Shown here one piece after another: positions 1 to 8,696 of a stretch of DNA of 64,000 nucleotides. Source of the stretch: Arcobacter sp. (GTDB taxonomy: Bacteria > Campylobacterota > Campylobacteria > Campylobacterales > Arcobacteraceae); the NCBI GenBank assembly GCA_020048055.1, contig JAIFNA010000006.1, positions 1 to 64,000 of the forward strand, read 5' to 3'. The notes beneath the pieces were generated by a model. That model did no database searches. It was not told where the DNA came from and saw only the letters and a program-made list of their open reading frames with translations. Each line of letters starts with the position of its first letter. Within the stretch, counting starts at the first letter, position 1. A program made the translations under genes and the position numbers.

Positions 1-166
1 ACCATTAACAGTAGTTGTGTGTATAGAACATCTCTTTAAACTTTGGTAGAGACAAGCTCCCCTGTGTTTAAGGACGGGAATTATAATGGGTTGTTGCTTA
101 GATGTTGCTTAATGTTATATAGAATTTTTGATATTTTTAATTTTGCGATTCAAATCCCATAGAGCG
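1..166. other. Window edge with no recognisable gene
   Basis: I find no supported gene or RNA in these bases. The minus strand is open across part of the stretch but has no start signal or recognisable protein family. No hairpin terminator follows the pseudopilin stop. The 11-base string TTATATAGAAT at 115-125 recurs at 1348-1358, on the other side of the pseudopilin/GGDEF block. Confidence 0.4.
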
Positions 167-784
167 CTATAAACTTTCAATATATCCGCTGTTTTTATGC
201 ACCAAGATTTCCTCTTTTTGACCATATTTATCAAATATGGATATTACACAATGTTCTTTTAATATATAATCATCTGGTTTATTTCCCAATCTTGTATAAA
301 CATTTCCATCAAATCCAAAACTTAATTGTCCAATTGTTGAAGTTGAATTGCAACTCACATTGATATTTTCTATATCATACTCTTGTGTTAATAGTACAAA
401 TTTCGATTTATCAGAAAGTTTATCTTTTGTGCATTGAAATGAATATATATGATTACTAGTAAGTGGATCTTTGAGTGTTTCGTCTTTCCCAATAGCACCA
501 TTTTTATCTTCATCACTGTAAATAACATAGTAGATACCTCCAATAGATTTTTGGCAATTCAAAAATTTCATTGTCCACCTTTTTCTAAACCACTCACTAT
601 CATTTATATTGTATTTGTTATCAAGCATTGCTATATATCTTGTGTATTTAAGGTGAAGCAGGATTTGACTTTTAGCTAATTTTATTTTTGAAAGTTGGTT
701 TTTAATATTTGACTGAGTTGCCACAATAGACACTATCAAAATCACAAAAATTAGTTCCAATAACGAAAATGATCTCTTCATCAT
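167..784 (-). CDS. Type II secretion/type IV pilus-like pseudopilin
   Basis: A 205-residue protein with a class III prepilin N-terminus: short basic leader (MMKRS), then FSLLEL with the conserved Glu five residues into the predicted mature chain, then a hydrophobic helix. The residue before the predicted PilD cleavage site is Ser instead of Gly. The rest is polar and resembles no family I can name; its five cysteines could form disulfides after export. The start overlaps the stop of the decayed GGDEF gene as ATGA, so the two were co-transcribed. By family it would be processed by a prepilin peptidase and built into a pseudopilus; no other secretion or pilus gene lies in this window. Function beyond 'pseudopilin' is unknown. 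Confidence 0.8.
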   Translation of the reverse strand: MMKRSFSLLELIFVILIVSIVATQSNIKNQLSKIKLAKSQILLHLKYTRYIAMLDNKYNINDSEWFRKRWTMKFLNCQKSIGGIYYVIYSDEDKNGAIGKDETLKDPLTSNHIYSFQCTKDKLSDKSKFVLLTQEYDIENINVSCNSTSTIGQLSFGFDGNVYTRLGNKPDDYILKEHCVISIFDKYGQKEEILVHKNSGYIESL

Positions 785-1302
785 AGTTTTATTTTTATAT
801 TATTTCGTCTACTATTTTTTGCTTCATAAAGTTCTCCATCAGCTCTTCCAAAAGATTCCTCAAGTGTGTCTTGAAGTTTGATTTGTGTTATTCCGAAGCT
901 AGCCGTTACTTTAATATCGTCCAAAATAGTTCCATCTTCAATCGCCACTCTTATCTTATCTGCTATTGCTTCACATCTTAAAGCTGTTGCCGTTGGCACA
1001 AGGATGATAAATTCTTCACCTCCCCATCTACCAACAATATCACCATTCCTCACATGTTGTTTTAAGATATTTGAGATACTTATTAAAACTTTATCTTCAG
1101 CATTGTCGCCGTATGTATCATTAATATTTTTAGAATGGTCAACATCAATCACCATTAAAGACATATCATTCCCCCCTCCTTGAAACCATTGTTCTATAAA
1201 GACTCACATACAATTCTGTAAATTTATATCTATGAGTGTAGTATCTATACTCAAAAGTGTAACATCGCTTGTAACTAATTCTTTTATCGTTGGAAATTTC
1301 AT
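781..1302 (-). pseudogene. Decayed CBS-GGDEF diguanylate cyclase
   Basis: Read from the ATG at 1302 (AAAGG seven bases upstream), the frame starts like a CBS domain (MKFPTIKELVTSD...), hits a TGA at 1204-1206, then continues in the same frame into the second half of a GGDEF domain. GGEEF and the RxxD inhibitory site (RNGD) survive. The usual DHFK reads DHSK, and GHxxGD reads GDNAED. Most of the CBS region and the first GGDEF helices are missing, so an internal deletion plus a stop codon is the simplest reading. A 127-residue GGDEF fragment could still be translated from the ATG at 1164, but it lacks part of the substrate-binding fold. Confidence 0.75.
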
Positions 1303-1373
1303 TGAAAGCCTTTGACACAAACTTTTTCGATTTATTTTGCATCAACATTATATAGAATCATGGTCATTGGAAT

Positions 1374-1409
1374 AATAAAAAAAGCCACCCACTAATGGAT
1401 GGCTTTTGA
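1374..1409 (-). terminator. Rho-independent terminator of aclBA
   Basis: Read on the minus strand, arms AAAGCCATCC and GGGTGGCTTT pair fully (one G-U) around a six-base loop, followed by a T-rich run. It lies 18 bases beyond the aclA stop. Confidence 0.85.
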
Positions 1410-1426
1410 ATTTTGAAGGTATAAGG

Positions 1427-3241
1427 TTATATCTCTTCAGCCATATCTACTTGGTATAAAATATCATCCATTGGATGTCTATACATAGGCATAGCAAGTC
1501 TTTTTTCATCAAGAACATGCCCAATAAATCCAATAGTTCTTCCAGCAATAAAGAATGCATTTAAAGTACCTGAAGATATAAATTCATTTATTTCGTCTTC
1601 ACTATATCCTAAAGCTCTCCACATATCAACCATCAAAATTCCAATTGTTCCATCAACATTTAAAATAAGATTATCTTTTTTACTTGTCGTTAATTGTTCA
1701 ACCGTTAAAGCATAATCAAGCAATGGTGTACTTGGGAAATGCTCACTTGCAAATTTTTTAAGTCCCACAACCCTTAAATCTGGATTTCGCAAACTTTTAA
1801 TTCTATGTCCGATACCTGGAATTGGAATTCCTAGTTTTTTCATATGATTTAAAAATTCTGCTGGATTTAAATTATTATCATGTGCGTATTTAAAATGTTC
1901 AGCAGCACCATCAATTGCGCCACCAAATCTAGGACCAATCGTTAAAAGTCCAGTTACCAGTGATTCAACAACAGATTTTCCTGCTCTTGCTGTTACTTTT
2001 GCGTTGTGTGCCCCACTTACTGCTGGACCATGATCTGCAACTGTTTTAATAACTGTTTCTATAAATTCTGTTGCCCATTTTGGATATTGTTTTTTGAACC
2101 ATAAAAGTGAAATAACATCACCAATTCCTTTTCCTGTATCTGGCGTTGCAACTGAAGATATAGGGAAACCTGCATAAGTAGCCTCATCCCCTCTATCATC
2201 ACTAATAGTACAAATAAACTCTTTACTTCGTCGTACTTTTGGTACAGATCTTAAAGTTGGCTCACTAATCTCACCAATAACACCCTCTGATTTTAATTTT
2301 CCATAAACTTCAGCGATTTTATTTGGCAATTCATTAAATGAACTAGGCACATAAAAACCAGCTTCAGCCATAGCTTGATTTTTATAAACAGCTGTTTCTG
2401 CATCCGCATTTGCACTAGCTCCTGCATGACCAAATTGAACACCTGTGCTAAAATGTTTTGCAATTGTTCCGATACACCAAGCGATAATCGGTTTTTTAAT
2501 AAGTCCATTTTTAACAGCTTCGATAACTTTATACTCTTCTGTTCCACCAACTTCACCTAGCAGAACCATATATTTTACATCTGGATTTTTTTCCATTCTA
2601 AGCATATTATCAATAAATACACTTCCAACAAATCTATCTCCACCAATAGCAACACCCTCTGCGATTCCATCTGCATTTATTGAAATAATATTTGAAAGCT
2701 CATTGAAAAGTCCACCACTTCTAGTAACTAATCCACAACTTCCACATCTGTGTAATTTTGATTGGATAATATTTTCAATAGTTCCACCAATATTTGCGAT
2801 TTTAAATCCGCCAGGAGCAATCGCTCCAACTGTTGCAGGTCCAATAACTGTTACATTTTTATCTCTTGCAGCTTGATTCATTTTTCTTGCCAAGCGTTCA
2901 GGAATACCTTCAGCCGTAACCATTATTGAACTAAATCCACCAATCTCTAATGCTTCCATTGTTACATCATAAGCAGTTCTAAATGATCCAAAATTTAATA
3001 AAACATCCGCATTTGGATGAGCTTTTTTTGCCTCTTTTGTATTTTTAAATAGACTAATCATAATCTCATCACTACCCCAAAAAAACTTTTGAAATTTACT
3101 TTCAGCAGTTGGTGCAACAATTGCTGCAACTGAAGGTGTTTTTCTATTGATTACATAATCATAATCAAGCATTCTTTGTATTGCACTTGAGTTGTTATTC
3201 CAAAATATCGCTTGTGTTTCGTTTGTATATAATTTTTCCAT
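1427..3241 (-). CDS. aclA: ATP citrate lyase, large (alpha) subunit
   Basis: With AclB it cleaves citrate to acetyl-CoA and oxaloacetate using ATP and CoA, the diagnostic step of the reductive TCA cycle. The 604-residue length fits the bacterial large subunit. The N-terminal half is succinyl-CoA-synthetase-alpha-like, with the phosphorylated histidine in FGHAGA (His272). The C-terminal part is citrate-synthase-like, with SGAHNAKVTARAG and GIGHRIKSLRNPD. It follows aclB by 9 bases and ends just before a strong terminator, so aclBA is a two-gene operon. All family landmarks are present and nothing looks damaged. Confidence 0.97.
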   Translation of the reverse strand: MEKLYTNETQAIFWNNNSSAIQRMLDYDYVINRKTPSVAAIVAPTAESKFQKFFWGSDEIMISLFKNTKEAKKAHPNADVLLNFGSFRTAYDVTMEALEIGGFSSIMVTAEGIPERLARKMNQAARDKNVTVIGPATVGAIAPGGFKIANIGGTIENIIQSKLHRCGSCGLVTRSGGLFNELSNIISINADGIAEGVAIGGDRFVGSVFIDNMLRMEKNPDVKYMVLLGEVGGTEEYKVIEAVKNGLIKKPIIAWCIGTIAKHFSTGVQFGHAGASANADAETAVYKNQAMAEAGFYVPSSFNELPNKIAEVYGKLKSEGVIGEISEPTLRSVPKVRRSKEFICTISDDRGDEATYAGFPISSVATPDTGKGIGDVISLLWFKKQYPKWATEFIETVIKTVADHGPAVSGAHNAKVTARAGKSVVESLVTGLLTIGPRFGGAIDGAAEHFKYAHDNNLNPAEFLNHMKKLGIPIPGIGHRIKSLRNPDLRVVGLKKFASEHFPSTPLLDYALTVEQLTTSKKDNLILNVDGTIGILMVDMWRALGYSEDEINEFISSGTLNAFFIAGRTIGFIGHVLDEKRLAMPMYRHPMDDILYQVDMAEEI

Positions 3242-3250
3242 GATTTCTCC

Positions 3251-4579
3251 CTACTTCTCTAATGCCATTCTAACAATGTCAGTAACATGTGTCTCAGGTC
3301 CATAAACTTCTATATAAAGTCCTAATCTATCAGCTGCCTCTTTAATGTCTTTAAGACCTTTTTCATAATTAGGTCCACCTCGTCTAACATATATTTTTGT
3401 GTTATGAGCTTTCATCTTCTCAGCATTTTCTTCAAATGATTGAATGATACCTGTGAAAGTTTTTGCAACATCTGTAAAGTTTGCGATTGCCCCACCAATA
3501 ATTAAAATTTTATCTCTACCTTTTACATCTTTATGTCTTGTCATAAGATCAATAACTGTATCAGCGTAAAACTTAGTTTCACCAGTTGTAGGTCCACCAG
3601 AATATTCACCATAGTTTGCAAGGTCACTGACACTTCCACCATTTGCTTCAGCAAAATCAGCAATAGTATCAGCATAAACAACAGATGCTCCGCCACCAGC
3701 TACCATTGTCCAAATTCTTCCAAGTGGATTAAGAATTGTTAGCTTTAAAGACGCTCCAGATTTACTATCTGCTAAAGCGATTGCTTTCTCTTCAGGAGTT
3801 TGATCTTCCATACCAAATGCAGTTGGATATTCAATTTCACCCCAAGTATCACTCATCATAAATCCAGCCGTATCATCAAGTCTTGCTACAAGGTCAAGGA
3901 TAGCCATATCGTTATTTGGCAACATAACAATTGGATTAATTTCTAGATATGCAAAGTTCATATCTCTGTAAAATTTAAAAAATTGAATAGCGAATGCAGC
4001 GAATGCTTTTTTATTAACAGCAGGAATATCAGATGGGATACTAGCTCTTACGGCATGTTCCATATCGGTGTCTTTCATCGTGATTGGAATTGAAACTTCA
4101 ACAACTTTATCCCAATTCTCTTCAACTTCCACGCCACCTTCAGCACTCATATATAAAACATCATTTTCTCCAACAGTTGTCGCGCTTATATAATATTCTT
4201 GATCTTGAGTATGTGGCGTAAATGGTTCAACAACGAAATGAGTTAAAAGTCCACTTTGCCCAGATAGAAGTGTAGTGTTGTGAGCTCTTTTTGCATCAAT
4301 CCACTTTGCAGCATCCTCTAAAGTTACATCTCCTGGCTTAGTTGTTCTAAACAAAACAAGATCATTTTTACCTCTTTTACCAAATAACATATCAGGTTTT
4401 GCAACAAGTGCCTCTTGCTTTAACCATTCAAAACCATGTTTTTTTGAGATTTCAAGTAATTCTGCTCCACTTGATACTAATACAGATTTGAATCCATAAT
4501 GAAATCCGCTGAAATAATTTTCCCATTGTTTAGAAAATAATGCCTTACCATCATATTCTCGTATCGCTTTTTGTGCCAT
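3251..4579 (-). CDS. aclB: ATP citrate lyase, small (beta) subunit
   Basis: A 442-residue ATP-grasp/succinyl-CoA-synthetase-beta-like subunit that binds nucleotide and citrate and completes the AclA active site. Visible family features are the ATP-grasp core (MNFAYLEINPIVMLP, then LDLVARLDD) and a C-terminal CoA-ligase-like flavodoxin fold with a glycine-rich loop (VAGGGASVVYAD, ILIIGGAIANFTDVA). AAGGAG sits about six bases before the ATG. It is the first gene of aclBA, with a candidate promoter in the 113-base gap upstream. Together with FrdAB elsewhere in the window it supports autotrophy through the reductive TCA cycle. Confidence 0.97.
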   Translation of the reverse strand: MAQKAIREYDGKALFSKQWENYFSGFHYGFKSVLVSSGAELLEISKKHGFEWLKQEALVAKPDMLFGKRGKNDLVLFRTTKPGDVTLEDAAKWIDAKRAHNTTLLSGQSGLLTHFVVEPFTPHTQDQEYYISATTVGENDVLYMSAEGGVEVEENWDKVVEVSIPITMKDTDMEHAVRASIPSDIPAVNKKAFAAFAIQFFKFYRDMNFAYLEINPIVMLPNNDMAILDLVARLDDTAGFMMSDTWGEIEYPTAFGMEDQTPEEKAIALADSKSGASLKLTILNPLGRIWTMVAGGGASVVYADTIADFAEANGGSVSDLANYGEYSGGPTTGETKFYADTVIDLMTRHKDVKGRDKILIIGGAIANFTDVAKTFTGIIQSFEENAEKMKAHNTKIYVRRGGPNYEKGLKDIKEAADRLGLYIEVYGPETHVTDIVRMALEK

Positions 4580-4609
4580 ACATTCTCCTTTTAGAATTTT
4601 AATTGAATA

Positions 4610-4640
4610 ATTGTAGCTTTTGTGTGATTAGTTAGTGCAA
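4610..4640 (-). promoter_or_regulatory. Candidate promoter for aclBA
   Basis: On the minus strand a TTGCAC (-35-like) and a TACAAT (-10-like) lie 19 bases apart in the gap before aclB. The -10 is convincing; the long spacer makes the -35 uncertain. Confidence 0.4.
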
Positions 4641-4692
4641 AAAGTTACACTTATGTAAAATATAAATTATTGATTGTTTAGTTTTGTAACAA

Positions 4693-5889
4693 TTAATTTT
4701 TAACAATATCGTATTTGGCAACAGTTTTGCCAAAATAATCAATTGAAATCTCAGCAGTGATACTTTTTAAATCACTTTCGATTAATCTATAATTATTATT
4801 TTTTGATATTCCATAAAATTGTAGTCTTGTTTGAAGTTCACTATTTGTTGTTTCAAGCGAAACTATATTTAATTCTTTAAGTTTATCTGCCAACTCTTTT
4901 GCTACATAATAATCGTAAGCAAAATGCTTTTTTGGATTTTCAATCACCAAATATAGTGACTTATTAAAAACAAAAACTACAAAATTTAAAATCAAAACGA
5001 AGGCTATTAAATAGCCTAAAAGCATATAATTTCCCTTGTGCTCACTTAGACGAACTCTAACACTATGTAAAAAAAGTTTAAGCATAACAGGGATTGCAAC
5101 AACTACAAATGGTGCAAAATCTTCAATATATACTTTTTGTCGCAAAGATACAATAAGGGAAAATAGAAGTGCCGTAATTGCTAAATACCAAAAAATATCC
5201 CTTTCATATTTGATGCCAAATCTATATATCGCATAAAAAAAGTACAAAAACAGAAGTGGAGAAAAGATAGACGCATATATACCAATTGTATCTGCAAAAT
5301 ACCCTCTAGGTCGCCCACCAATATCAAATCCATACAAACTCATAGAGATTGCAAAAAATAAAAGTGATACAAAAAGAAGCACATTGTCTTTTGTTTTTAA
5401 TGAATAAAAAAATAAAGCCAAATAAAATATTGCAAAAGAATTATCGATAAAAAGAAAAACAAAAAGTAAAAAATAGTTATGCTTGCATCTCGTTTTATAA
5501 ATATACAAATAGAGTAATGTACAAAAGATAACAATAATAGATTCGTTAATAAGTAACGCAGCACTATTAACACCAGGTAAAATCATAAATATCCCAGCAG
5601 CCATAACTCTATCTTTTTGATATCTAAAATAATCTTTAGTTAGTAGATAAATCAAAATTGAACTTAGAAGATAAAATATGATAAACGGTAGCTTTAAAAA
5701 AATAATATTTTTACCAAAAAAATATGGAAAAATATTTGAAACAACTCCGCTAAAACCTATTTGATGGTTGAAAATCTGAACCTCTTTGAATGAGACACTA
5801 AAGTCATTTGCCATAAAAAGTAAAGTTACCAGATGAAAAACAAACATCAATGCAAATGTAATATTGTATTTGTTTATAAGCTGTGTCAT
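4693..5889 (-). CDS. Polytopic membrane protein, GT-C/GT39-like glycosyltransferase candidate
   Basis: A 398-residue protein made mostly of hydrophobic helices (about ten) with a soluble C-terminal tail of some 90 residues. Many membrane segments plus a short soluble tail resemble lipid-linked-sugar GT-C enzymes such as family 39. I see no clear DxD/DE motif in the first loop (MANDFSVSFKEV is the nearest), so the assignment rests on architecture. It lies upstream of trpG/pabA and pglB on the same strand, which would suit envelope glycosylation. Substrate is unknown. Confidence 0.5.
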   Translation of the reverse strand: MTQLINKYNITFALMFVFHLVTLLFMANDFSVSFKEVQIFNHQIGFSGVVSNIFPYFFGKNIIFLKLPFIIFYLLSSILIYLLTKDYFRYQKDRVMAAGIFMILPGVNSAALLINESIIVIFCTLLYLYIYKTRCKHNYFLLFVFLFIDNSFAIFYLALFFYSLKTKDNVLLFVSLLFFAISMSLYGFDIGGRPRGYFADTIGIYASIFSPLLFLYFFYAIYRFGIKYERDIFWYLAITALLFSLIVSLRQKVYIEDFAPFVVVAIPVMLKLFLHSVRVRLSEHKGNYMLLGYLIAFVLILNFVVFVFNKSLYLVIENPKKHFAYDYYVAKELADKLKELNIVSLETTNSELQTRLQFYGISKNNNYRLIESDLKSITAEISIDYFGKTVAKYDIVKN

Positions 5890-5935
5890 TTACTTTTTCC
5901 TTTGGTAGCTGTTGTTTTCTATTAAAACTAAACTA

Positions 5936-6505
5936 TTAAAGTTTTAAAAAATTATCAAGCATCTCGTGTCCATATTCACTCATGATTGACTCGGGGTGAA
6001 ACTGCACTCCATAAACATTTTTATCTTTTATTTTTAACGACATTATCTCATCATCATCAAGTGATTTTGAAGTTACTATTATTGAATCTGGAAGATTTTT
6101 TTGATTTACCGTTAATGAGTGATATCTTGTTTCTGTGAGTTCCTTTGGTAATCCATTAAATATCAAATCATCACAAAGAACTTTTATTTTTGATGTTTTT
6201 CCATGCATCATTTTTGGAGCTCTTATAACTTCCCCGCCATAAACTTGCGCAATTGCTTGATGCCCAAGACAAATCCCTAAAACTGGTATTGTTTCGCCAA
6301 AAACTTTGATGGCTTCTAAACAAATCCCAGCATCGTCTGGCGTAGCAGGACCTGGGGAGATTATTATTTTTGATGGATTAAGTGCTTTTATCTCCTCAAT
6401 ACTAATCTCATCGTTTCTTATTATTTTTAAATCAGCCCCTAGTTCTAAACAATACTGGACAATATTGTAAGTGAAACTATCGTAATTATCAATCATTAAA
6501 ATCAT
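5936..6505 (-). CDS. trpG: Glutamine amidotransferase of anthranilate or aminodeoxychorismate synthase
   Basis: A 189-residue class I glutamine amidotransferase that hydrolyses glutamine and passes ammonia to a chorismate-using partner (TrpE or PabB). The catalytic triad is visible: Cys79 in GICLGHQA, His170 and Glu172 in QFHPESI. The oxyanion-loop motif SPGPATPDDAG is present and the length is standard. No trpE or pabB is adjacent, so TrpG and PabA cannot be separated here; one protein often serves both enzymes. It sits between a membrane protein and pglB without an obvious functional link. Confidence 0.9.
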   Translation of the reverse strand: MILMIDNYDSFTYNIVQYCLELGADLKIIRNDEISIEEIKALNPSKIIISPGPATPDDAGICLEAIKVFGETIPVLGICLGHQAIAQVYGGEVIRAPKMMHGKTSKIKVLCDDLIFNGLPKELTETRYHSLTVNQKNLPDSIIVTSKSLDDDEIMSLKIKDKNVYGVQFHPESIMSEYGHEMLDNFLKL

Positions 6506-6536
6506 TTTTTATTTCCTTAATTTTTTGTGTAAAAAG

Positions 6537-8696
6537 TTAAATCTTTAATTTGTAAACTTTTACAAGCGGTGTTAATATTGTTGGTTCAAAAAGTGTATTA
6601 TCGTACTCTTCAAGGACAAATAATTTAAAATAAGTTGAATTATAAGTCTCCTCATCAACAACTACAAATTGTTTGTAGTCTGACATATAAATCACACTAA
6701 GCTTCCCATCGAATGCTATATTTTGTGATGAAACATTTAGTTTGTTTTGTGATTCATAAGCTGTTTTTACAAATCTTTTAACCTTAACTTTGTTTTCACC
6801 AACTTGTAACATCCCATCTTTTTTAGATAATCTAACACCATCTCCAAGCTCAATAAATTCCCCATTTTCACTATAATTTCCACTTAAGTGGAAAAATGGT
6901 GCCTCCCTCATTGCTCCACTCATCAAATCTATATTTGAAAAAAGTTTAACAGTTGGATAAATTCCCATTAGATTATTTGGTAGATACAAATAAATATCTC
7001 TTGTTTTAGGAGGTAACTTAATGTCGCTTCCAAGTAGTGTAATAAAATCATTGGCATCATTTAGCCCATTATCAAGTGTCATTCTTTCAATGTTTGTTCG
7101 ATTTTTATCAATCTCTCCATCTTTTAGTTTGTATTTTTGTTCAGTATATTCAACATCAAATCTTAACATCCGAGCTGCCACATCTTGAGGACTAGTAAGG
7201 GCAAAACTAACTGAGAAGTTCACATCGCCTTCATGCTTTCCACCATCTGTAAGTGTTTTTACATCGGCATAATATCTAATAGGATAACCATAATCCCACC
7301 AAGAAACAACATAATCCTCCCTTGAAGCGATAGATTTTAGCTTATCAAGAACAACAACCTCATCTTTTGTAAATACGGTTGGAACTTTGTATTCCATAAT
7401 ATGTTTAATATTTGGATACAAAACAAATATAGTTAAAACTAATGTAATAAGAATTTGAAATTTTGTTTTATCGCTTAAAATTCTCGAGATCTCTGAAATT
7501 AAAAAACCAATCCCAAGTGCCATAACAGGAACAGCATAGATTGTAAATCTAAGCCCACCAAAAAGAGCTAAAAACCCAAGTCCAACCAAAGGTAAACCCA
7601 AAAGCATAATAGGAAATCTAACAGTCAGCCAACCAAATCCAATCAAAGAGAGCAAAAAAACAAGTACATTTCCACTGATTCTTTCACCAAAAGTAACAAA
7701 GGAAATTTGCCCAGACTCCCTTATTGTTTGCATAACTTTGTAAAAATGTAAACTTATTGAATCATTAGTAACAATAACGCTATCTTTAAATACATACACT
7801 TTTAAAAGCGCCCAAATAGGATCAAATCCACCTGATGCAAAAAATAAAATTATTGAAGCACCAAAAATATATATCAAGTATTTATTAAATAGTTTGTTTT
7901 GAAAATGTAAAAAACCAAATAGAGCCAAAACAATAATTATCCTATAAATCGCATCAAGTCCAACCATTGCAAACATCATAAATGTTATTAGTGTCAATGT
8001 AAAAGTATAATCAATCTTTTTTACATATTGATAGATAGCATAAGCCCCAATAAGTCCAAAAAATGCAAGCTCTAAACTATAACTTTGTGGATACCACCAA
8101 CGATAAACAATAATATCAACCGCCATAAATAAGATATATCTATTTTTTGATGTTTTGATAGCCCAAATCAAAGACCAAAGTAAAACAACGGGCAAAACTA
8201 TGTTGAGTAAATCTGTATCATAGTATCCAACCATGGTTCGGTTGTAGTAGCTATGAGCTATACTCCCAACAAGAGCAGCTATAAATCCAACCTCAATCCT
8301 ATTTATACTTTGCCCTATCAAAACAAGAGGGATAACAATAAGTGAAGCAAAAAAAGCTGGCATATAAAAAAAGATGGTCTCAAGGCTAAATGGTGTGATT
8401 TTTGCAACAAAGGCTGTTAAAAGTGATGGTGCAGTATCAACCGGGGAAAGATCATTTTCTTGGTGTGTTCCTGCTAGCAAATCTCTTGTACCTTCTGCAT
8501 AAAAATAACCGTCATTTGTATTGATCATAAACTCATTGTTAAATTTAAATTGTTCAGTATTTTTAAACTCATCGACCCAAATAAGTCTAGTTGCAAAGCT
8601 AAACACAAAAGCAATCAATATAAATAAAACTGCTTTCCTTTTTGAAATCATCACTTCATTTTGGCTTTTTATTTTTTCTACCATCTTATTCACCAT
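6537..8696 (-). CDS. pglB: PglB-type oligosaccharyltransferase (STT3)
   Basis: A single-subunit enzyme that transfers a lipid-linked glycan to Asn in D/E-x-N-x-S/T sequons on the periplasmic face. At 719 residues it matches Campylobacter PglB. About 13 membrane helices precede a soluble C-terminal domain. Catalytic features: Asp62 in the first loop (NTNDGYFYAEG), the YYDTD motif (Asp160, Asp162), TIxE with Glu327, and WWDYG at 466-470 followed by a conserved DGGKH. It overlaps the end of pgi by 11 bases; a second ATG at 8684 would remove the overlap. No glycan assembly or flippase genes lie nearby, so the glycan is encoded elsewhere. Confidence 0.96.
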   Translation of the reverse strand: MVNKMVEKIKSQNEVMISKRKAVLFILIAFVFSFATRLIWVDEFKNTEQFKFNNEFMINTNDGYFYAEGTRDLLAGTHQENDLSPVDTAPSLLTAFVAKITPFSLETIFFYMPAFFASLIVIPLVLIGQSINRIEVGFIAALVGSIAHSYYNRTMVGYYDTDLLNIVLPVVLLWSLIWAIKTSKNRYILFMAVDIIVYRWWYPQSYSLELAFFGLIGAYAIYQYVKKIDYTFTLTLITFMMFAMVGLDAIYRIIIVLALFGFLHFQNKLFNKYLIYIFGASIILFFASGGFDPIWALLKVYVFKDSVIVTNDSISLHFYKVMQTIRESGQISFVTFGERISGNVLVFLLSLIGFGWLTVRFPIMLLGLPLVGLGFLALFGGLRFTIYAVPVMALGIGFLISEISRILSDKTKFQILITLVLTIFVLYPNIKHIMEYKVPTVFTKDEVVVLDKLKSIASREDYVVSWWDYGYPIRYYADVKTLTDGGKHEGDVNFSVSFALTSPQDVAARMLRFDVEYTEQKYKLKDGEIDKNRTNIERMTLDNGLNDANDFITLLGSDIKLPPKTRDIYLYLPNNLMGIYPTVKLFSNIDLMSGAMREAPFFHLSGNYSENGEFIELGDGVRLSKKDGMLQVGENKVKVKRFVKTAYESQNKLNVSSQNIAFDGKLSVIYMSDYKQFVVVDEETYNSTYFKLFVLEEYDNTLFEPTILTPLVKVYKLKI

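Noticed and set aside
1-166. Possible tRNA or rRNA end (GATTCAAATCCC resembles a T-loop)
   Set aside because: The flanking five bases do not pair and no acceptor, D-arm or anticodon arm can be drawn.
1168-1176. Run of six C (G6 on the minus strand) as a phase-variation switch for the GGDEF gene
   Set aside because: The upstream GGDEF frame is the same on both sides of the tract; the break is a TGA and a deletion, and six bases is short for phase variation.
1166-1348. A 60-codon open frame upstream of the GGDEF part (MLMQNKSKK...)
   Set aside because: It has no family match, and the CBS start in another frame (ATG 1302, with a ribosome-binding site) explains this DNA better.
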